This document shows positions 1-11,700 of a stretch of 64,000 nt of DNA, piece by piece. A program made the translations under genes and the position numbers. The stretch's first letter is position 1. The number at the start of each line of letters is the position of its first letter. The DNA comes from Gracilaria domingensis (Eukaryota > Rhodophyta > Florideophyceae > Gracilariales > Gracilariaceae). The DNA is taken from assembly GCA_022539475.1 (NCBI GenBank), contig VCMS01000002.1, positions 460,672 to 524,671 on the forward strand. Reading direction: 5' to 3'. Below the pieces are notes generated by a model. That model saw only the letters and a list, made by a program, of their open reading frames with translations, ran no database searches and had not been told where the DNA came from.

Positions 1-2
1 TA

Positions 3-290
3 ACGGAAATTCATGTTAGATCTTTCTGCTATTCGGACGTCATGAAGAAAACGGCGATCCAGAGAACGCGCGTCGAAGATCGAAAATTTTTTGTGTCCCA
101 TGATATGGTGATTACTTGTGCACCTTTCGAAGATATGTAAGAAGATGGAGATGGGAAAGTAGCATTGTCTTCTCAATCATGGTTTGAGTATTTTCATTCC
201 TCTCAACGATTGGACAGAAAAACATCTGTGCTCGTGTTGAGAATGAAAGGAACAGCTAATCATTTAGACTCAAATCATATGTTCCCCGCG
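3..290 (+). pseudogene. piggyBac-like transposase C-terminal tail (remnant)
   Basis: The frame beginning at position 3 contains LSSQSWFEYFHSS followed by LDRKTSV. This aligns with LSSQSCFEYFYSS and LERQTSV in the cysteine-rich tail at about 45,440-45,530, so the two are copies of one family. An in-frame TAA lies at 138-140 and TAG at about 294. Several zinc-binding cysteines kept at 45.4 kb are changed here. The family tail is a zinc-binding DNA-recognition domain. This copy is too decayed to work. Confidence 0.5.
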
Positions 291-807
291 GGCTAGAAGA
301 GCTCAGAAGCAATGCTGGGCAAAGATTTTCTTCGTGAAGAAGGGAGAAACGAAAGAAAATAATCAGAATGCCATCGAAAAGCGAGATTCGAGTCCAAAAC
401 AATACTGGAAAAGTTTGAGGCTGCGTACGCGCCGAAGAGTATAATGCCGAAGCATGAGAAACGACCTGATTAAAGTTGTAGACATAACTTTTCTTTGGTT
501 GCTAGTTTCCTATACAAATAGTAAACGCCATATCTTAGGAGAACAATTTGTGGTTAGAACAGTCATAAACGAAAAGGATTCTCGCACTTCCGATAGTTTA
601 ATCTTATTCTTCTCTTTTTCGAGTTTTTGAGATGATCTTCTAATCATGTTCGATTATTTTGGATAGTACTTCTTATGTGTATTTCGAACTTACAGAAGCT
701 AGATACAAGAATGGGTTGGCGTACTGTTTCATTTGGAGTAAGCAAAAGTTAACAAATGTTGCTGGCTTTCACTTGAAAGAGGTTAACTTCAATTTGGATC
801 AGGTACT

Positions 808-915
808 AATCTACATGGAGTAATAGCTTTTCCATGCCCTGTATGGAATAGAAACTATTCCATGGAATAATCTAGAATAGGAGTATTCCAAAAACTTGGA
901 ATAGGAATAAGTGAT
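808..915. repeat. Subterminal TTCCA/TGGAA cluster of the piggyBac-like family
   Basis: Seven or more copies of TATTCCA/TGGAATA occur within about 100 bp, some as short palindromes. Similar clusters lie next to the piggyBac-type ends at 15,643 and 46,242. Subterminal repeats of this kind are usual transposase-binding sites; that role is inferred. Confidence 0.5.
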
Positions 916-1569
916 CTTGATTGCATTTTGATGCATAACATCGTCGTAGTTAGACAACGTAAAGCTGGGTAAAGTGATGACTGTTAGAGGCGAACGAAAG
1001 TGCATTCAAAAGAAGAAGTGAGAGTCTACTAGTTCATAGCTGCTGAACTGCTGAGCTGAAGGCAGTACGTACTTGTGATACAACTAAATATGAATGAGCG
1101 GGTGATTCCATTTTTGCGTTGTAAGGGTTAAGGATGGGCCTGAGCAACTTCGACGCTCTGGTATTTGGAGGTACGACGATGTACATTTTGAGAAAGAATC
1201 AAAGCAGGTTGACGTCGCGACTGTCATCGCTATCTCTGATTGTGCTGACGGCACCAGAATGATCCTAAAGATCAAAGAATTGGTGAGAGACTTGAGTCTG
1301 AGACTCGATGTGCAGCCTCCGTCGTCGGCGAGTGCTGCAGAACGTCTGGAACAGCGACGGAACCAGTCTGTTTTGCAGGGAACAGCGAACCATAGAGCCT
1401 TTTCTGCATCGAAATTTTAGAACTGGAACAGCGACGCAGCCAGCCCCTTTCGTCTTCGCACAATTGCAGTAACCTCGTCCGTTTGAAACTGCTTGCCTAA
1501 CAAGCACGGAGAATGGCGAGCCAAGTAATTTCTCTCCTAACTTACGAGAAACTTGATCAGTTTTCATGA

Positions 1570-2973
1570 GAGCAGCGGACAGCCTTGTCTGTAACCCAAG
1601 CAAATGAGCTGATAAAAACGTTCCCTGCTGCATCTCGTGCAACGATTGGCACAAGCAGTACACATGGTCAAAAGATGCCTCTGGTCCGGGACACCCGCGA
1701 GGCACGACTTGCTGAAATACACCAGCTGCAGCCTGAAGCACTGCGAGAGATACTTAAAACCCCCGCAACATAACTCTAGGCGATGTCTGAGAGAGACCCA
1801 GACAATCTCGAAGGCTTGCTAAAGCAGGCCGAAGCCTTTGATGCTAGTCTACCTACCATCCGAACGAATCCCACTGCTGTAGAGTTATACATGATGGCAA
1901 TGGAATAGAAGCTCTTTCTAAGCGCTAAGCACAATGCGATACAAAACATAACCCCCGTACCGGATCAAGCTCCCCTTCTACCAGAAAGTATGCCTCAAGC
2001 TACGCCAAACTTCACAGGCGTTGGACTTACTGCTCCACCGCACCACATGCAGAACCTACTGCAAGTACCGCAGAACAACACCACTTCTCCAGGAAGTGTC
2101 AGCAAAAAGGTCACCATAGGGGACCTCATCATAATTTACGACCACGGAAAGGATACCCAGAACCGTTGGCCAAATCTCCCAGCATACTCGGGGAAAAGGA
2201 ATCTCCCTCTCAACGCTCAACGTGACCGAGCTGAAGGGAGGGGGGATTCTCCAATCTTTCATGCTGAAATGGGAGACATTGGAGAGAGCAGTTTGCAATA
2301 TCGCCTGGGAAAGGGGTCAAAACGGAGAAGTGATGTCATGGGAATCAGAAGCAGCAACCTGGGCACGGGCTGGGCATATATATCTTCTAGATTACAACAC
2401 GATGAGAGACGCCCTCGAAAGAAGAGGCGGTGCCTGGCTAAAGATAGCACTATGACGCCTCTTTGCACTTCAATTCGTCGAGCGACTGACGAGCTCCATG
2501 CAAGCAACTCGCAAAAAAGCGTGGGAGATGGTTATCTCTTTTATCGAAGTTTTTCCAACATCAATGGCTTCCCTTCCGTACATATAGAACAAACTCATGC
2601 GCCAATTTGCGCTCGATGTCAAAACAGAAACGTCCCTTCAAACAGCGCGGTCATGAGGAAGAGGAGCGAATTGGAGAAAGCGGAGGCGATTTCAACCAGC
2701 AAATCTGGCCAACCCAGACGAATAGAAGAAGAAGTACTTCAAAGAAGATCTACCTTCCCACTTCACACCTCGCAGCCACAAAACGTTCTTCTTTCCGGCG
2801 CTACAAAAACCCTAAACAAACTGTATCTAGGACTAACGCCCACAACCCGGGATCATGCGAACAAATTCTCGTCCGAATCGGAGCGCGGAAAGAACAAGCT
2901 TGAGGAGAACGTCCTTCTGTGGGAAAAACTTGGGCGAGTAAATCGGGACACTACGTCCCTTATTGAAGACTAA
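1570..2973 (+). pseudogene. DIRS copy 1: Gag-like region (fossil)
   Basis: The first part resembles the N-terminal region of the Gag-like frame at 48.4-50.5 kb: a leucine/serine-rich helix, then an arginine-rich stretch with a repeated RDLEAK-like pattern. The distal part is basic and low in recognisable motifs. Gag proteins of DIRS elements are nucleic-acid-binding and particle-forming. The region is fossil. Confidence 0.5.
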
Positions 2974-3689
2974 CAGAACTCCAACTCACATATTTTCAAC
3001 CTCACAGCTGTTCTTAGGACCATATTTTTCATCAGCGGTGCGAGAAAGAAGCTCATAATCTAGATCCAAAAAGCTCGGTTACGCCGATGGTTGATAGTCG
3101 AATTGACATGTCAGAGCCCAGGAAACGAACACAGCGAGTGCAATGGGAATTAGTGTTTCCACACGGCCAAACAGCATTTCTCACCGCCGCCAACCTAAAC
3201 ATTGACGAAGTTGGACTCCGGTTGACGCAGCTTCTACCAGGCAAAGCGGGCTTTCAAGCACGTGCAGCTAGTGTGCTAGGAGCCAAAGAAGAATATGTCA
3301 AAGTCCTTGACCAACCTCATGAAGCAGATATGATTCTCTGGTGCGTGATGGAACGGGAAGAGCAAAGCTATTCTCAACTCGCGGATCTCATCACAATGAA
3401 ATTCATCACGATCTCTAAATCGGAAACGAGAGATCGCCTTATCAATTTGCCACTGCTCCAGACCCTCACAAAACTTTCCGTCATTAAATATCCATTTACT
3501 TTTCTGTATCTAGGCACTTTTTCTTAGATGTTCAAGGCATTTTCAAGGGATTAAAAGTTTTAGAAAATTAATTTCAATATAATTTCGTTGGTTTCTGAAT
3601 CAATGAAGACAAAAGGATGAAAGACTTGACCAAATGAAAATTGACAGAGCAAGAATTTACAATCGTATGATATTCGAATTATTTTTGCG

Positions 3690-4535
3690 TGCACAAGTTT
3701 TCGCTAGGAGAACGAGTTATTACCAGACCCGCCCCACACTGAACTTCGTTTTCTCGACGCTTCTCTCAATTTCAATCCCTCGGACGAGCAGTTAAGGGCT
3801 TTCTTCCTCGACATCTCCGACATGTTCCATAATATTGTGTTGCCAGACGAAATGGCAAGGCTCTTTCCTATGCAGGAAGTAGAATTCAAGGACCTGCGAC
3901 TGGCTCTCCAAAACTCAGAGGAGGATCAGAACTTCCAGCATCTCAGTCCTTCCACGAAATTATGCCCACTACAACGCACAATGCCACAAGGCTACAAATG
4001 GGTCTTGTTTGTTGCGCACTCCTGGGTCACACAAATTATCCATACCACCTTCGGTACCTCCACAAAGCACCCGCTCTACCCCTATCTGCCTCTTGTACTT
4101 CACACATTGTGGAGGAATGCAGCTCTGCCACAGTCTGCCGGGATCGAAAGAGTAGTTCAGCATATTATTGATGACCTGAACTTTATCTTCACGGGGTGGT
4201 CAGATACGCAAATTACGGCATTCCAAAAGGTCCTGTACGGCAAGCTCGATCACTTGCACTTCGATTAAAACGGCAGAAATCTTTTGTGATTAGAAAGATT
4301 GGTCACGGCCGTATACCCTTCATGGGCTGGATTATTGATCTCAAACGAAGAGTTGCTTGCCCAAATCCTTCCAAGGTTGCTCTGCTGGCTAAAAATTTGC
4401 TTCATACGGTAGAACAGAAACAGCTAGACGCTGAAGACATACGTAAGATCACTGACAAATTAGTTTGCAACGCCATCTGTGGACGCCAGCTTCTGTCAGT
4501 GCTGCTGAACACTTACCGCAGTCGTCGCCTTTGAG
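3690..4535 (+). pseudogene. DIRS copy 1: reverse transcriptase (fossil)
   Basis: The segment contains QRTMPQGYKWVLFVAHSW, matching QRTMPMGFKWSVYISHNF in the second DIRS element, followed by IIDDLNFIF, the two-aspartate catalytic box of reverse transcriptases. Downstream GWIIDL fits the RT primer-grip and thumb region. Fossil copy. Confidence 0.65.
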
Positions 4536-4559
4536 GCTTCGAAGACTGCGGAAGCAGTC

Positions 4560-5084
4560 GTGTATACAGCGATGACTGTACATCACAGCAGCTCGCTCTA
4601 AGCATGCATCAAAGCCGGCAAAGACATACATGGAAATAACGAAACCCGACAGTCTTTGTACAAAGCCGTTACAGCAATCATTTCAAGCCACAAATGGAAA
4701 ACGGCGTTGGTACACCGTTGGAAAGAGCCGAAACACATCAATGTTCTTGAGGCCACAATGGCCTACCTTTCCATCGAGTGGGCAGCATCCATCAGAATAC
4801 AAGACGCTATTGTAATTCTCCTCTCCGATTCTCTTGTCACAATTGGCGCCTTGGAGAAAGGCCGCTCCTCTAGCAGCGAGCTTGCGCTATCCCGGAGCAG
4901 GGTTGCTGCGGTAAGCACCGTCCATAGCCTACGGGCGGTGCTTGGGCATATCCAAAGTGAAAGCAACCAAGCAGATGGCCTCTCACGCCCGACGGATAAC
5001 GAAATTTCCATTGCGAGCTACCACAACCAAAGCTTCAAACCAGACCGCAGGAGTACCCTACAAGAAAAATTTTCAATATTTTGA
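4560..5084 (+). pseudogene. DIRS copy 1: RNase H (fossil)
   Basis: The segment has the order expected of DIRS RNase H: a helix with NVLEATMAYLSIEWA, then ILLSDSLVTIGAL, then ESNQADGLSRP. The last is the (N)xADxxSR signature that ends this domain and matches KINTADEPSR in the second element. Fossil copy. Confidence 0.65.
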
Positions 5085-5402
5085 ACTTAACATGAAAGCG
5101 ATCGGATGTTGAAGACCCTCATATTACATTCATTGAGCCCTCCGCGCGACCTTCATTTTGGCACGGTGCATATTAAGTTATCAATTTTTTCATTTTTGTG
5201 AATGTCATATGAGCGTGTGCTGAGGTTGTTCTCATTACATGGTACGATGTTGTGAGTGCGTTATAACACATGCACTATCCTTTCCCACTCCTATTACATT
5301 CACAGCTCATTTCCTTTTGGCACCCTAAATGAGGTCATAGGAGGCTATTTTAATCCTCCATTCCACCGCACAGTTCGCTCTTATTTTTGAAAAGCCGTCC
5401 AA

Positions 5403-6460
5403 TTGACATCCGCGCGTGATCCGCAAGCCGCAAAAATTTCTTATCGTTGTAGCGCGCTGTACGAACTTTTGCGTGCAATTAACCAGATACCCGACGAGAA
5501 GGATCTTAGACAACCCAACTTGCGATACACGACATACAGCCACGCTTCGAATCTCGAGACATGCCGTAGAACAATTACACAAATGGACGCCCTCAAAGTG
5601 AAGCCCGTAGCACATATTCGATGCTTTAAACTTGCTTCTAAGTCCATATCTGCAACCAATGCCCAACGATATTGCAAAGCGATGCGGTTGTTTCAAGATG
5701 CAATATCACGCTGGCGAAGAACTGTATTTGAGCTCGATGTCACAACGCATTCACACATTCAAAAAGCTTTCGATATCAACCCTTGAGCACGTAATCTACA
5801 GAAAATGGACAACCTTTCTTGTATGTTGCCCATTATGACACCCGCAGCCAGGGGCAAGCGAGGGTACACACATAAAGCTCTAAAAGGGTGGGAAAGTCTC
5901 TTCAGAAAGAACTAGCTTTCTCCATCAGCAAGAGCTTATGTCTGGCTTTCGCTGCGTTTGTGCTGAACCATGGAAAGTCGCAATTTGCTTTTGCGTTTCT
6001 GGTGGCATGGGGAGCGTATCTAAGAGCAAGTAAAGAGCTGGAATTGGAATCGAAACTAGTAGCAACCCCAGGAGACTCTCTGCTTTCTCGTTATCCTCAT
6101 AACCGCGTTGGGAATTGCATACGGGACACCAAAACTGGACCGTTCTAACTCGTTCTCATTTCAGATAAGCACGTCTTCCGGTTGTTTACGACATATTTGG
6201 AAAAGCTTTCCGCGTCAAATTCACGCAAGCGCTTTTCTATAATTTACAAATCGTACGAAGTGGGTATTAAAGAGGCTGCAAGATTTTTTGGTTTCCAAAG
6301 CTACAAGTTCACGACGCAGTCAGCACGCATTCGTAGTGCGCTGGATGATTATCTCTAAGGAACCTCAATGGAGACATTTGCAATAACTGGGCGATGGAAA
6401 GGTTTGGGATCCTTAGGACACTATCTGACAAACGAACGTTCTGAGATAATGAAACTAGAA
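5403..6460 (+). pseudogene. DIRS copy 1: tyrosine recombinase (fossil)
   Basis: AFLVAWGAYLRASKELEL carries the arginine I motif, and about 6,310-6,420 encodes FTTQSARI followed by ITGRWKGLGSLGHY, the HxxR-like and tyrosine region. Both align with SGFLRASEALIL and HSARIGKP/IHGRWKSLNSLRYY in the second DIRS element. The N-terminal core-binding part occupies 5,403-5,786. Fossil copy. Confidence 0.6.
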
Positions 6461-6469
6461 CTTTCTGAG

Positions 6470-7190
6470 GAATCAAGAATAGCAGTCTCAAGTTTTGAGG
6501 AATGCATTTTTTAGCAACTTGTAGATAAGAGTTGAAACAGAACACACATAATATTCTTGTGAAATTATATGGGATTGGGATTGAGAACAACGTGGAACTT
6601 GTTTTCAAAAGACGGGACCAAAAGTCTTTGGTCACCGTAAAACGTTTTTCGCTGCTACTTGAGTAAAGCAAAACAGTTCAATTGTGAGCGTTCTGGCAAC
6701 CGCAGTGTTCGAAGGGCAAAATTTTCTTATACCTTCGTGACTAGGACAAAGTGGGACATGGGCTATGTGGAACGTCAGGAGCGAGCGAGCCTTTAAGTGC
6801 CATATACGAACCATGTTAGCCTTACCCGACCAGCCAGAGATGGACCCACTACTTATCACAAACTGTTCTTCATAGTTAGAGACATATCAGCTCTATTTTA
6901 TCTAGTACACGCATTATTCTTTACCTGTATACATCCGAGCAATCTTTGTCTTCTACAAAAAGTGTACGGCACTAATTCAAACAGAAAAGCGCGCGCAAAT
7001 GAATAACCACATTTGTGTAAAGCACACAACACCCCCAGAGAGAATGACAAACCGCTTTCACCTCTCCTACAGAGTCCACCGCCACAGTCAGGACGCATTA
7101 CATGAGACAAAAAAGTCTCAAGCACAATCGTAGACAAACGTTGCATTGCATCCATACGAGGAAATCGAGACATGGCAATAACGCCCATCA
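6470..7190. other. AT-rich stretch with no recognisable gene
   Basis: Short open frames on both strands show no conserved motif. The left part may be the 3' untranslated end of the DIRS element. Nothing else could be supported. Confidence 0.4.
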
Positions 7191-7271
7191 ACGGCCGCAA
7201 ACAGATTTCGCACCATTGCGAGGCTCATCAGTTTATCAATTGGGACAGTCTGCAGACTCAAGCAAAGAGTT

Positions 7272-8135
7272 ATGGATGCAAAAAAAGACAATCGTGAGTA
7301 CGATGATTCGTTGCACGACCCAAAGGTAGGTCAAAAAACGGTGTTAAGTTACGAAAAAGAGAGACGTATAGCGGATCGATTCAAGGAGGTTGCGGACCAT
7401 GGTTTCGCCTGTGGAAAGGAGACATTACGAGCAATTGCTGGGGTGATTGCTTGAGACGGTCGAAACATTTCTAAATGGACACCCATCCCATGACTCGGTA
7501 CGAGCCTTTCGGGCACACCGTCGTGATATTACTTTCCGCAGGGTGAAGAGTAGGTAGGGCGCTAAAATTTTCGAACAGAATCCGGAGTACGTGCGGACCT
7601 TAGTGAATGCTTTAAAACTCTGCGCGAAGAACAATCCCAGGATTTTCTTTTCTGATGAAAGACACACCACTGGCGGGTGTCATATTGATGCCACCATGGC
7701 TGTTGATGGTTCTTACCAATTTTATTCTCTAGCAACCACATTAGAACAGTTGTTGCTGCTCGACATGGTGGACAATAACAAACAGAGGAGCATTGGTTTT
7801 CACATTATTGACAGTTCTGCCAAAAGCAGCAATAGTGTCAACTTGAGGAAGATTTTCGCTACAACAGCAGTGCGAGAAGGAAAGAAACGCCTTTTTAGAG
7901 GTCTAAGCAAGTCATTCGCGGAGCCCCAAAGTTGTATGTGTCACAATCGGGATTCCATCTCGTTGCGTGCGCATGGGCAAATGACCGAGTAGCCATTTTC
8001 TCTCATTGTAAACGGCTTTGTTCTGAACGATATGTACTCCTTACACAAGATCATTTTACAAAGCTAGAATTGACGTACATGATTATGTTGCAAGTTCTGT
8101 TTCGTTCATCAGCGCCGTGTCGTCGGAAAAAGTAG
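7272..8135 (+). pseudogene. pogo-like transposase, N-terminal part
   Basis: MDAKKDNREYDDSLHDP is followed by GQKTVLSYEKERRIADRF and GFACGKETLRAIA, a CENP-B/pogo-type helix-turn-helix. The frame then shifts (about 7,440-7,560) to FLNGHPSHDSVRAFRAHRR and EYVRTLVNALKLCAKN, which fit the spacer before the DDE domain. FFSDE at about 7,650 is the likely first catalytic aspartate (usual form NxDE). Near 7,935-8,040 YVSQSGFHLVACAW fits the strand after it. The second half is displaced beyond the Harbinger insertion. The transposase would cut and paste the element; this copy is broken by a stop and several frame changes. Confidence 0.55.
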
Positions 8136-8163
8136 CACTGTTTCGAAACTGTATGGCTCTCCT

Positions 8164-8193
8164 TTTCGGGCCGGCACATCTCGCATGCTCACA
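8164..8193 (+). repeat. Solo Harbinger-type terminal sequence
   Basis: CTTTTCGGGCC followed within 12 bases by GCATGCTC resembles the right-hand terminus at 10,758-10,786 (TTTTTCGGGCCC then GAATGCTC) in the same orientation. It looks like the right end of a related element rather than the inverted left end expected here, so the left junction of the Harbinger element at 8.2 kb is not simple. Confidence 0.35.
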
Positions 8194-8232
8194 TATAAAT
8201 CGCCGACGAAACTCGGAGCTTTAGTCTATAGC

Positions 8233-9414
8233 TACCCTCCTCCCTGTGCAAACCAGAGAGTTTCTTTCAAAATAGGTGCTGTAAAGCAGTGGACACCGAC
8301 AGAGTCTCTTCTCGCGACAGAAGCATTCATCTCGGCATCACAAGATTCCATTCGAGGTGTAGAGCAAAAGAGTGCTGTCTTTCAGGAAGGAATTGGGAAA
8401 ATTTATTGTCGTATGCTAAGAAGCCGTTTAAAAACTGATGAAAAGTTCACTCCGAACTCGCACGAAAGTACAGGACTAGCCGAGTTGTTGCACTAGGAAA
8501 ACATCAAGAGAGAAGTCCTTAGGTTTTTAGGAGTGTCACAGGAAGGTACAAGCTGCCGTTCGTACTGGAAATCTGTCGGATGAAGATATGATTCGAGCAG
8601 CCACCGCTCTCTACAATGGAACTGCGTCACTGGTCGATGTATATCGCGTTATTGACAGAGCGGCAGCTATGCCGATCGGGCCGCAGTTCAATTACATCCT
8701 TGTGTGGAAGTGAATGGCAGATAAAAAGCCCCTTACGTATATTCGACAGGCACAACTGACAACTTCTCTGTTGCGTCGATAGAGAAGTAAAGAAAAGGAT
8801 ACGGTGTCTGAGAAAGGGGGTAAAACTGACCACACAATCCGAAATGGAAATTTTGCTTCGCTTGCAGCATAGAAGAGGATCCTAAAGCAAGCAACATGGA
8901 TGTGAGTAGACCAGAAAACTACAGCGATGCACGCGAAGCAGGTGTACAAGGCGGAGGAGGTGACAGTGCTAGTATCAAGGGAGATAAAAAACCAATGGGA
9001 AACAAAAAGGCAAAACTCGAGGCTAGGATTATATCATGTTTGACTGAGAGTGCACAAGGTATCAAACGTCTTGGGGAAGCCTCCATTGAGAGCAATAAGC
9101 TCCAAAAGCTCCATCTAGATAGTATGAGAGAAACAAACGTGAAAAAGCGCGAGTACACAGATATAAAATGTGTACAAGAAGAGGAAAAACATCACTTGGA
9201 ACTTCTTCGTATGGATATCAGTCCGCACCTGAAGGAAGTCATCATGAAAAATCTAGAACGAAAGGTGACAGAAGGTTTGGCAGCCGACAAGACAACGACC
9301 AACCAGCCATCTACAAAGATGGATGTCACGGAACCAGAAAAAGCGCAGACATCAAAGATCCCAAGTGACTATGAATTGCATTCGGAGCAACAGGAGACTC
9401 AACACGAGATGTAG
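8233..9414 (+). pseudogene. Harbinger-associated Myb/SANT-like DNA-binding protein
   Basis: The N-terminal part has QWTPTESLLATEAF and GVEQKSAVFQEGIGKIY, a SANT/Myb-like trihelix of the type carried by Harbinger elements. It is followed by QAAVRTGNLSDEDMIRAATA at about 8,548-8,607. The C-terminal part (8,896-9,414) begins after a break and contains KPMGNKKAKLEA, the basic signature that starts the NAM-associated C-terminal domain of these partners, then a long charged coiled coil. In PIF/Harbinger elements this protein binds the subterminal DNA and helps bring the transposase to it. Stops lie near 8,494, 8,711, 8,780 and 8,870, with frame changes between. Confidence 0.6.
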
Positions 9415-9457
9415 TTAGATTCGAGATCTCAGATAATTCCTCATCCGTCAAGCGAAT

Positions 9458-10744
9458 TCATCTTGATCCATTACCAACACAGCTGTCTCTTTTATCTTCA
9501 ACAATCATGTTGTAAATGATAGTACATGCCTTCAAAACATCAATTAAGTCGCTTCTCTTCATACGTCTAGCAGGATACCTCAATACATTAAACTTTGCCA
9601 GCAATACACCATAAAAACGCTCCACACATTTTCGTACCGCCTCTTGCTTCTTCGAGAACCATTTCTCTGCTTTAGAGGATGGCAGCCTAATGGTTTGCAT
9701 CAGCACTCTATAATCCAGATAAATTCCATCACTTAGCAAGTAGAACCAATCAAAATCTCACCAGAAACTGAGTAAAACGGTTTCTGTTCAGGATAAGATC
9801 CAGAAAGAAACCTGGACAAGAACGGACTAAGTTCCATAGTATTAAGCTCGTTTAGCATACCCGGGAACCCGAAGAAGACATGCCATATCCACAGATCAAG
9901 GTCACAAATAACTTCAATTCTTAGTTCAGGGTTTCCCGACTTTTCAACACAAATACCTTGTAATGCCTTCGTGCAGTTCTTTCATTCCCATCTCGAGCAA
10001 TCCAAGCATCCAATGCAGCCAGGAAATCCAGATTTGGCGAAACGACGCTCAAATATCTTTATATCATCTTCAGAACGCGACCGAAGGTACCGTGACTCAA
10101 ATTGGCGAACCACACTTCGACAAAATTCCTTCAACGAATCCATAGCCACTCTTTCTGAAACGCCACAGAATTCATGGCATGCATCTGCGGTGATTCCATA
10201 GGATATTTGCCGAAATGCAGCAGTCACTTTTTGCAACGGACAGATTCCAATTCGACCCGTACAATCAGGGCGAAGACCCTTTCGGAAAAACGCGTTTTTG
10301 GAAGTGACAGAGAGCCACAATTTGTCAAATATATGGCGATCACATCGAAATCGCCTTCGAAAGATTGATGATGGCAAAACCGGATTAATTTGATTTGAGA
10401 AATCTGGTCTTATCTGTATGATTGGCCAGAAGTAATTCATCATCAAGGTCAAGGCGAGACCGCTGAAAGCTTCGTGCAATGTTGGATGATTTACTGTTTG
10501 TGTTGGGTACAAGTAGCATTTGGTAAAGGGCAATGGTCACGATGTGTTGGTAATACGCGGTCTGAAAGTTTTTCTGCTGATCTTGTTCGTCATCGAAGAA
10601 CCATTCTTCGCTGGATGAATCGGATAAACTATTGGTGTCATCCATTGTGTTTGGTTTCCTTGGTGGGCATGGACGAGATCCAAGAACGAAGACGTTTGAG
10701 TCCTTGTTTGAGTATTTGAATCTGCCAATCAAATCTTTACACAT
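9458..10744 (-). pseudogene. Harbinger transposase (plant-transposon-protein family)
   Basis: Reading the minus strand: an acidic leader (SDSSSEEWFFDDEQDQ), FRRRFRCDRHIFDKLW, KVTAAFRQISYGI, FPGCIGCLDCSRWE (first catalytic aspartate), ICDLDLWIWHVFFGFPGMLN (second aspartate), LSDGIYLDYRVLMQTI, and VERFYGVLLAKFNVLRYPAR (catalytic glutamate) ending in ACTIIYNMIVED. This is the full domain order of PIF/Harbinger transposases. Disruptions are few: a frame change near 10,385-10,440, an in-frame TGA just after SRWE (about 9,979), and a stop plus frame change near 9,740. The catalytic residues survive. It converges on the Myb/SANT-like gene 40 bp away. Confidence 0.8.
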
Positions 10745-10786
10745 TAATTTTTTGACTACCTTTTTCGGGCCCTTGGTGCGAATGCT

Positions 10787-11700
10787 CTAAGAAAGCCAAA
10801 TCTGCGAACATAGAGGTCATCATCAGTCCTGCAAATATATCGCACTTCTTGCAAGCCTGCGACCAATCTGTTAATAAGCGGTACAAAGAGACAGTCCGGG
10901 GCACATATGACTTACTTAATAAGAAGGCGTTCGTTGATTTTGGTGAATACGGTATCAATTTCAAACTTGGTACCGCGGGATACCGCGCACTGACGACAAG
11001 TGTTTTGCAGAAGGCATTCCGCAAAGTAAGAATGTGGCCGATGGGTTATCGGTTCCTCACTCCGGCGGAGGAAAAATAAGGATCAGCTGCTCCTATTGAT
11101 TGTAATTGCGTTCGCAATTCCCAACACATTGCCGACAGAAACAAGTGGAACGACGTTAGAACCGTTGTCAAGAAAAAGATGGGTATGTACTACAAGATGG
11201 TCTCGGACCGCGAACTACTGAAGCAGAAGGAAGAGCGTGTCACGGATGTGATGTTGCGTTACAGCCCGACAAAGAAGTCCATATGGAAGAACAAGTGCGA
11301 GCAAGTGGACCGTACTACACTTCAAAGTGGCGCCCGAGCCGTATAGGCTACCCATGAAGAAGTCATTACGAATCGAGAAGAACAAGAACAGAAGGAAAAG
11401 GAAAAAGAGTTCGCGAAGGCCAAACGTAAAATTGAGGCGGCCGAGAAGCGAGAACGTGAAGCAGAACGGAAAGCGGCGCTGCTCTCTTGAGCGCCAGCAA
11501 AACCCTGGACGAGAAATAAAAACTGCGTGTTGAGGCAGCCCGTGTTTGCGAAGAGCAAATGCATGAGAAAGAAAGGCGAAAGGCTGCCTTAGCGATTGAG
11601 CCTCAACGAAAGAGAGATGAGCGAGAGAAAAAGTCGTTAGAGCGTCAGCGAAAAAAGCAGAAAACGAAGTGGGGGCTTTCATGCACGCCAAGGCTTGTTA
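10787..11700 (+). pseudogene. pogo-like transposase, C-terminal part
   Basis: The frame from the insertion junction reads ISPANISHFLQACDQSVNKR, the pogo motif normally PPHTSHxLQPLDxxVxxxFK that carries the third catalytic aspartate. Helices and KVRMWPMGYRFL (the usual FxxxGxxP region) follow. After 11,080 it continues as a lysine/glutamate-rich coiled coil (about 11,340-11,700) broken by stops and frame changes. The middle of the DDE domain is missing between this piece and the one ending near 8,135. Confidence 0.5.

Larger units (their letters stand above)
1..1127 (+). mobile_element. 3' part of a piggyBac-like element, cut by the window edge
   Basis: This is the tail of a piggyBac-type DNA transposon. 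It ends in ATTCCATTT(N)nGTAAGGG directly followed by TTAA at 1,128-1,131, the piggyBac target site. A cluster of TTCCA/TGGAA words lies 215-310 bp inside that end, the same layout as the right end of the element that finishes at 46,242. Positions 3-290 encode a degraded copy of the cysteine-rich tail of that element's transposase. The body lies to the left of the window. About 290-800 holds no other recognisable coding sequence. Confidence 0.6.
1560..6470 (+). mobile_element. DIRS-type tyrosine-recombinase retrotransposon, fossil (copy 1)
   Basis: A retroelement with the canonical DIRS gene order Gag, reverse transcriptase, RNase H, tyrosine recombinase, all on the plus strand. Each part is recognised by its likeness to the matching part of the second DIRS-type element at 47-51.9 kb and to DIRS family motifs. 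It is clearly broken, with on the order of ten interruptions, so it is an old copy. Split direct repeats at the ends, expected for DIRS elements, were not identified. Boundaries are approximate. Confidence 0.7.
8194..10786. mobile_element. Two-gene Harbinger element with convergent genes
   Basis: A Myb/SANT-like DNA-binding gene (+) and a Harbinger transposase gene (-) converge, the usual PIF/Harbinger gene pair. The right terminus reads inward GAGCATTCGCACC, similar to the MITE terminus GGGCATCCCCACC at 52,191. It abuts pogo-like sequence beginning TAAG, so TAA may be the 3-bp target site. No inverted left terminus was found. Both genes carry a few disruptions, so the copy is inactive but not very old. 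Confidence 0.65.
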
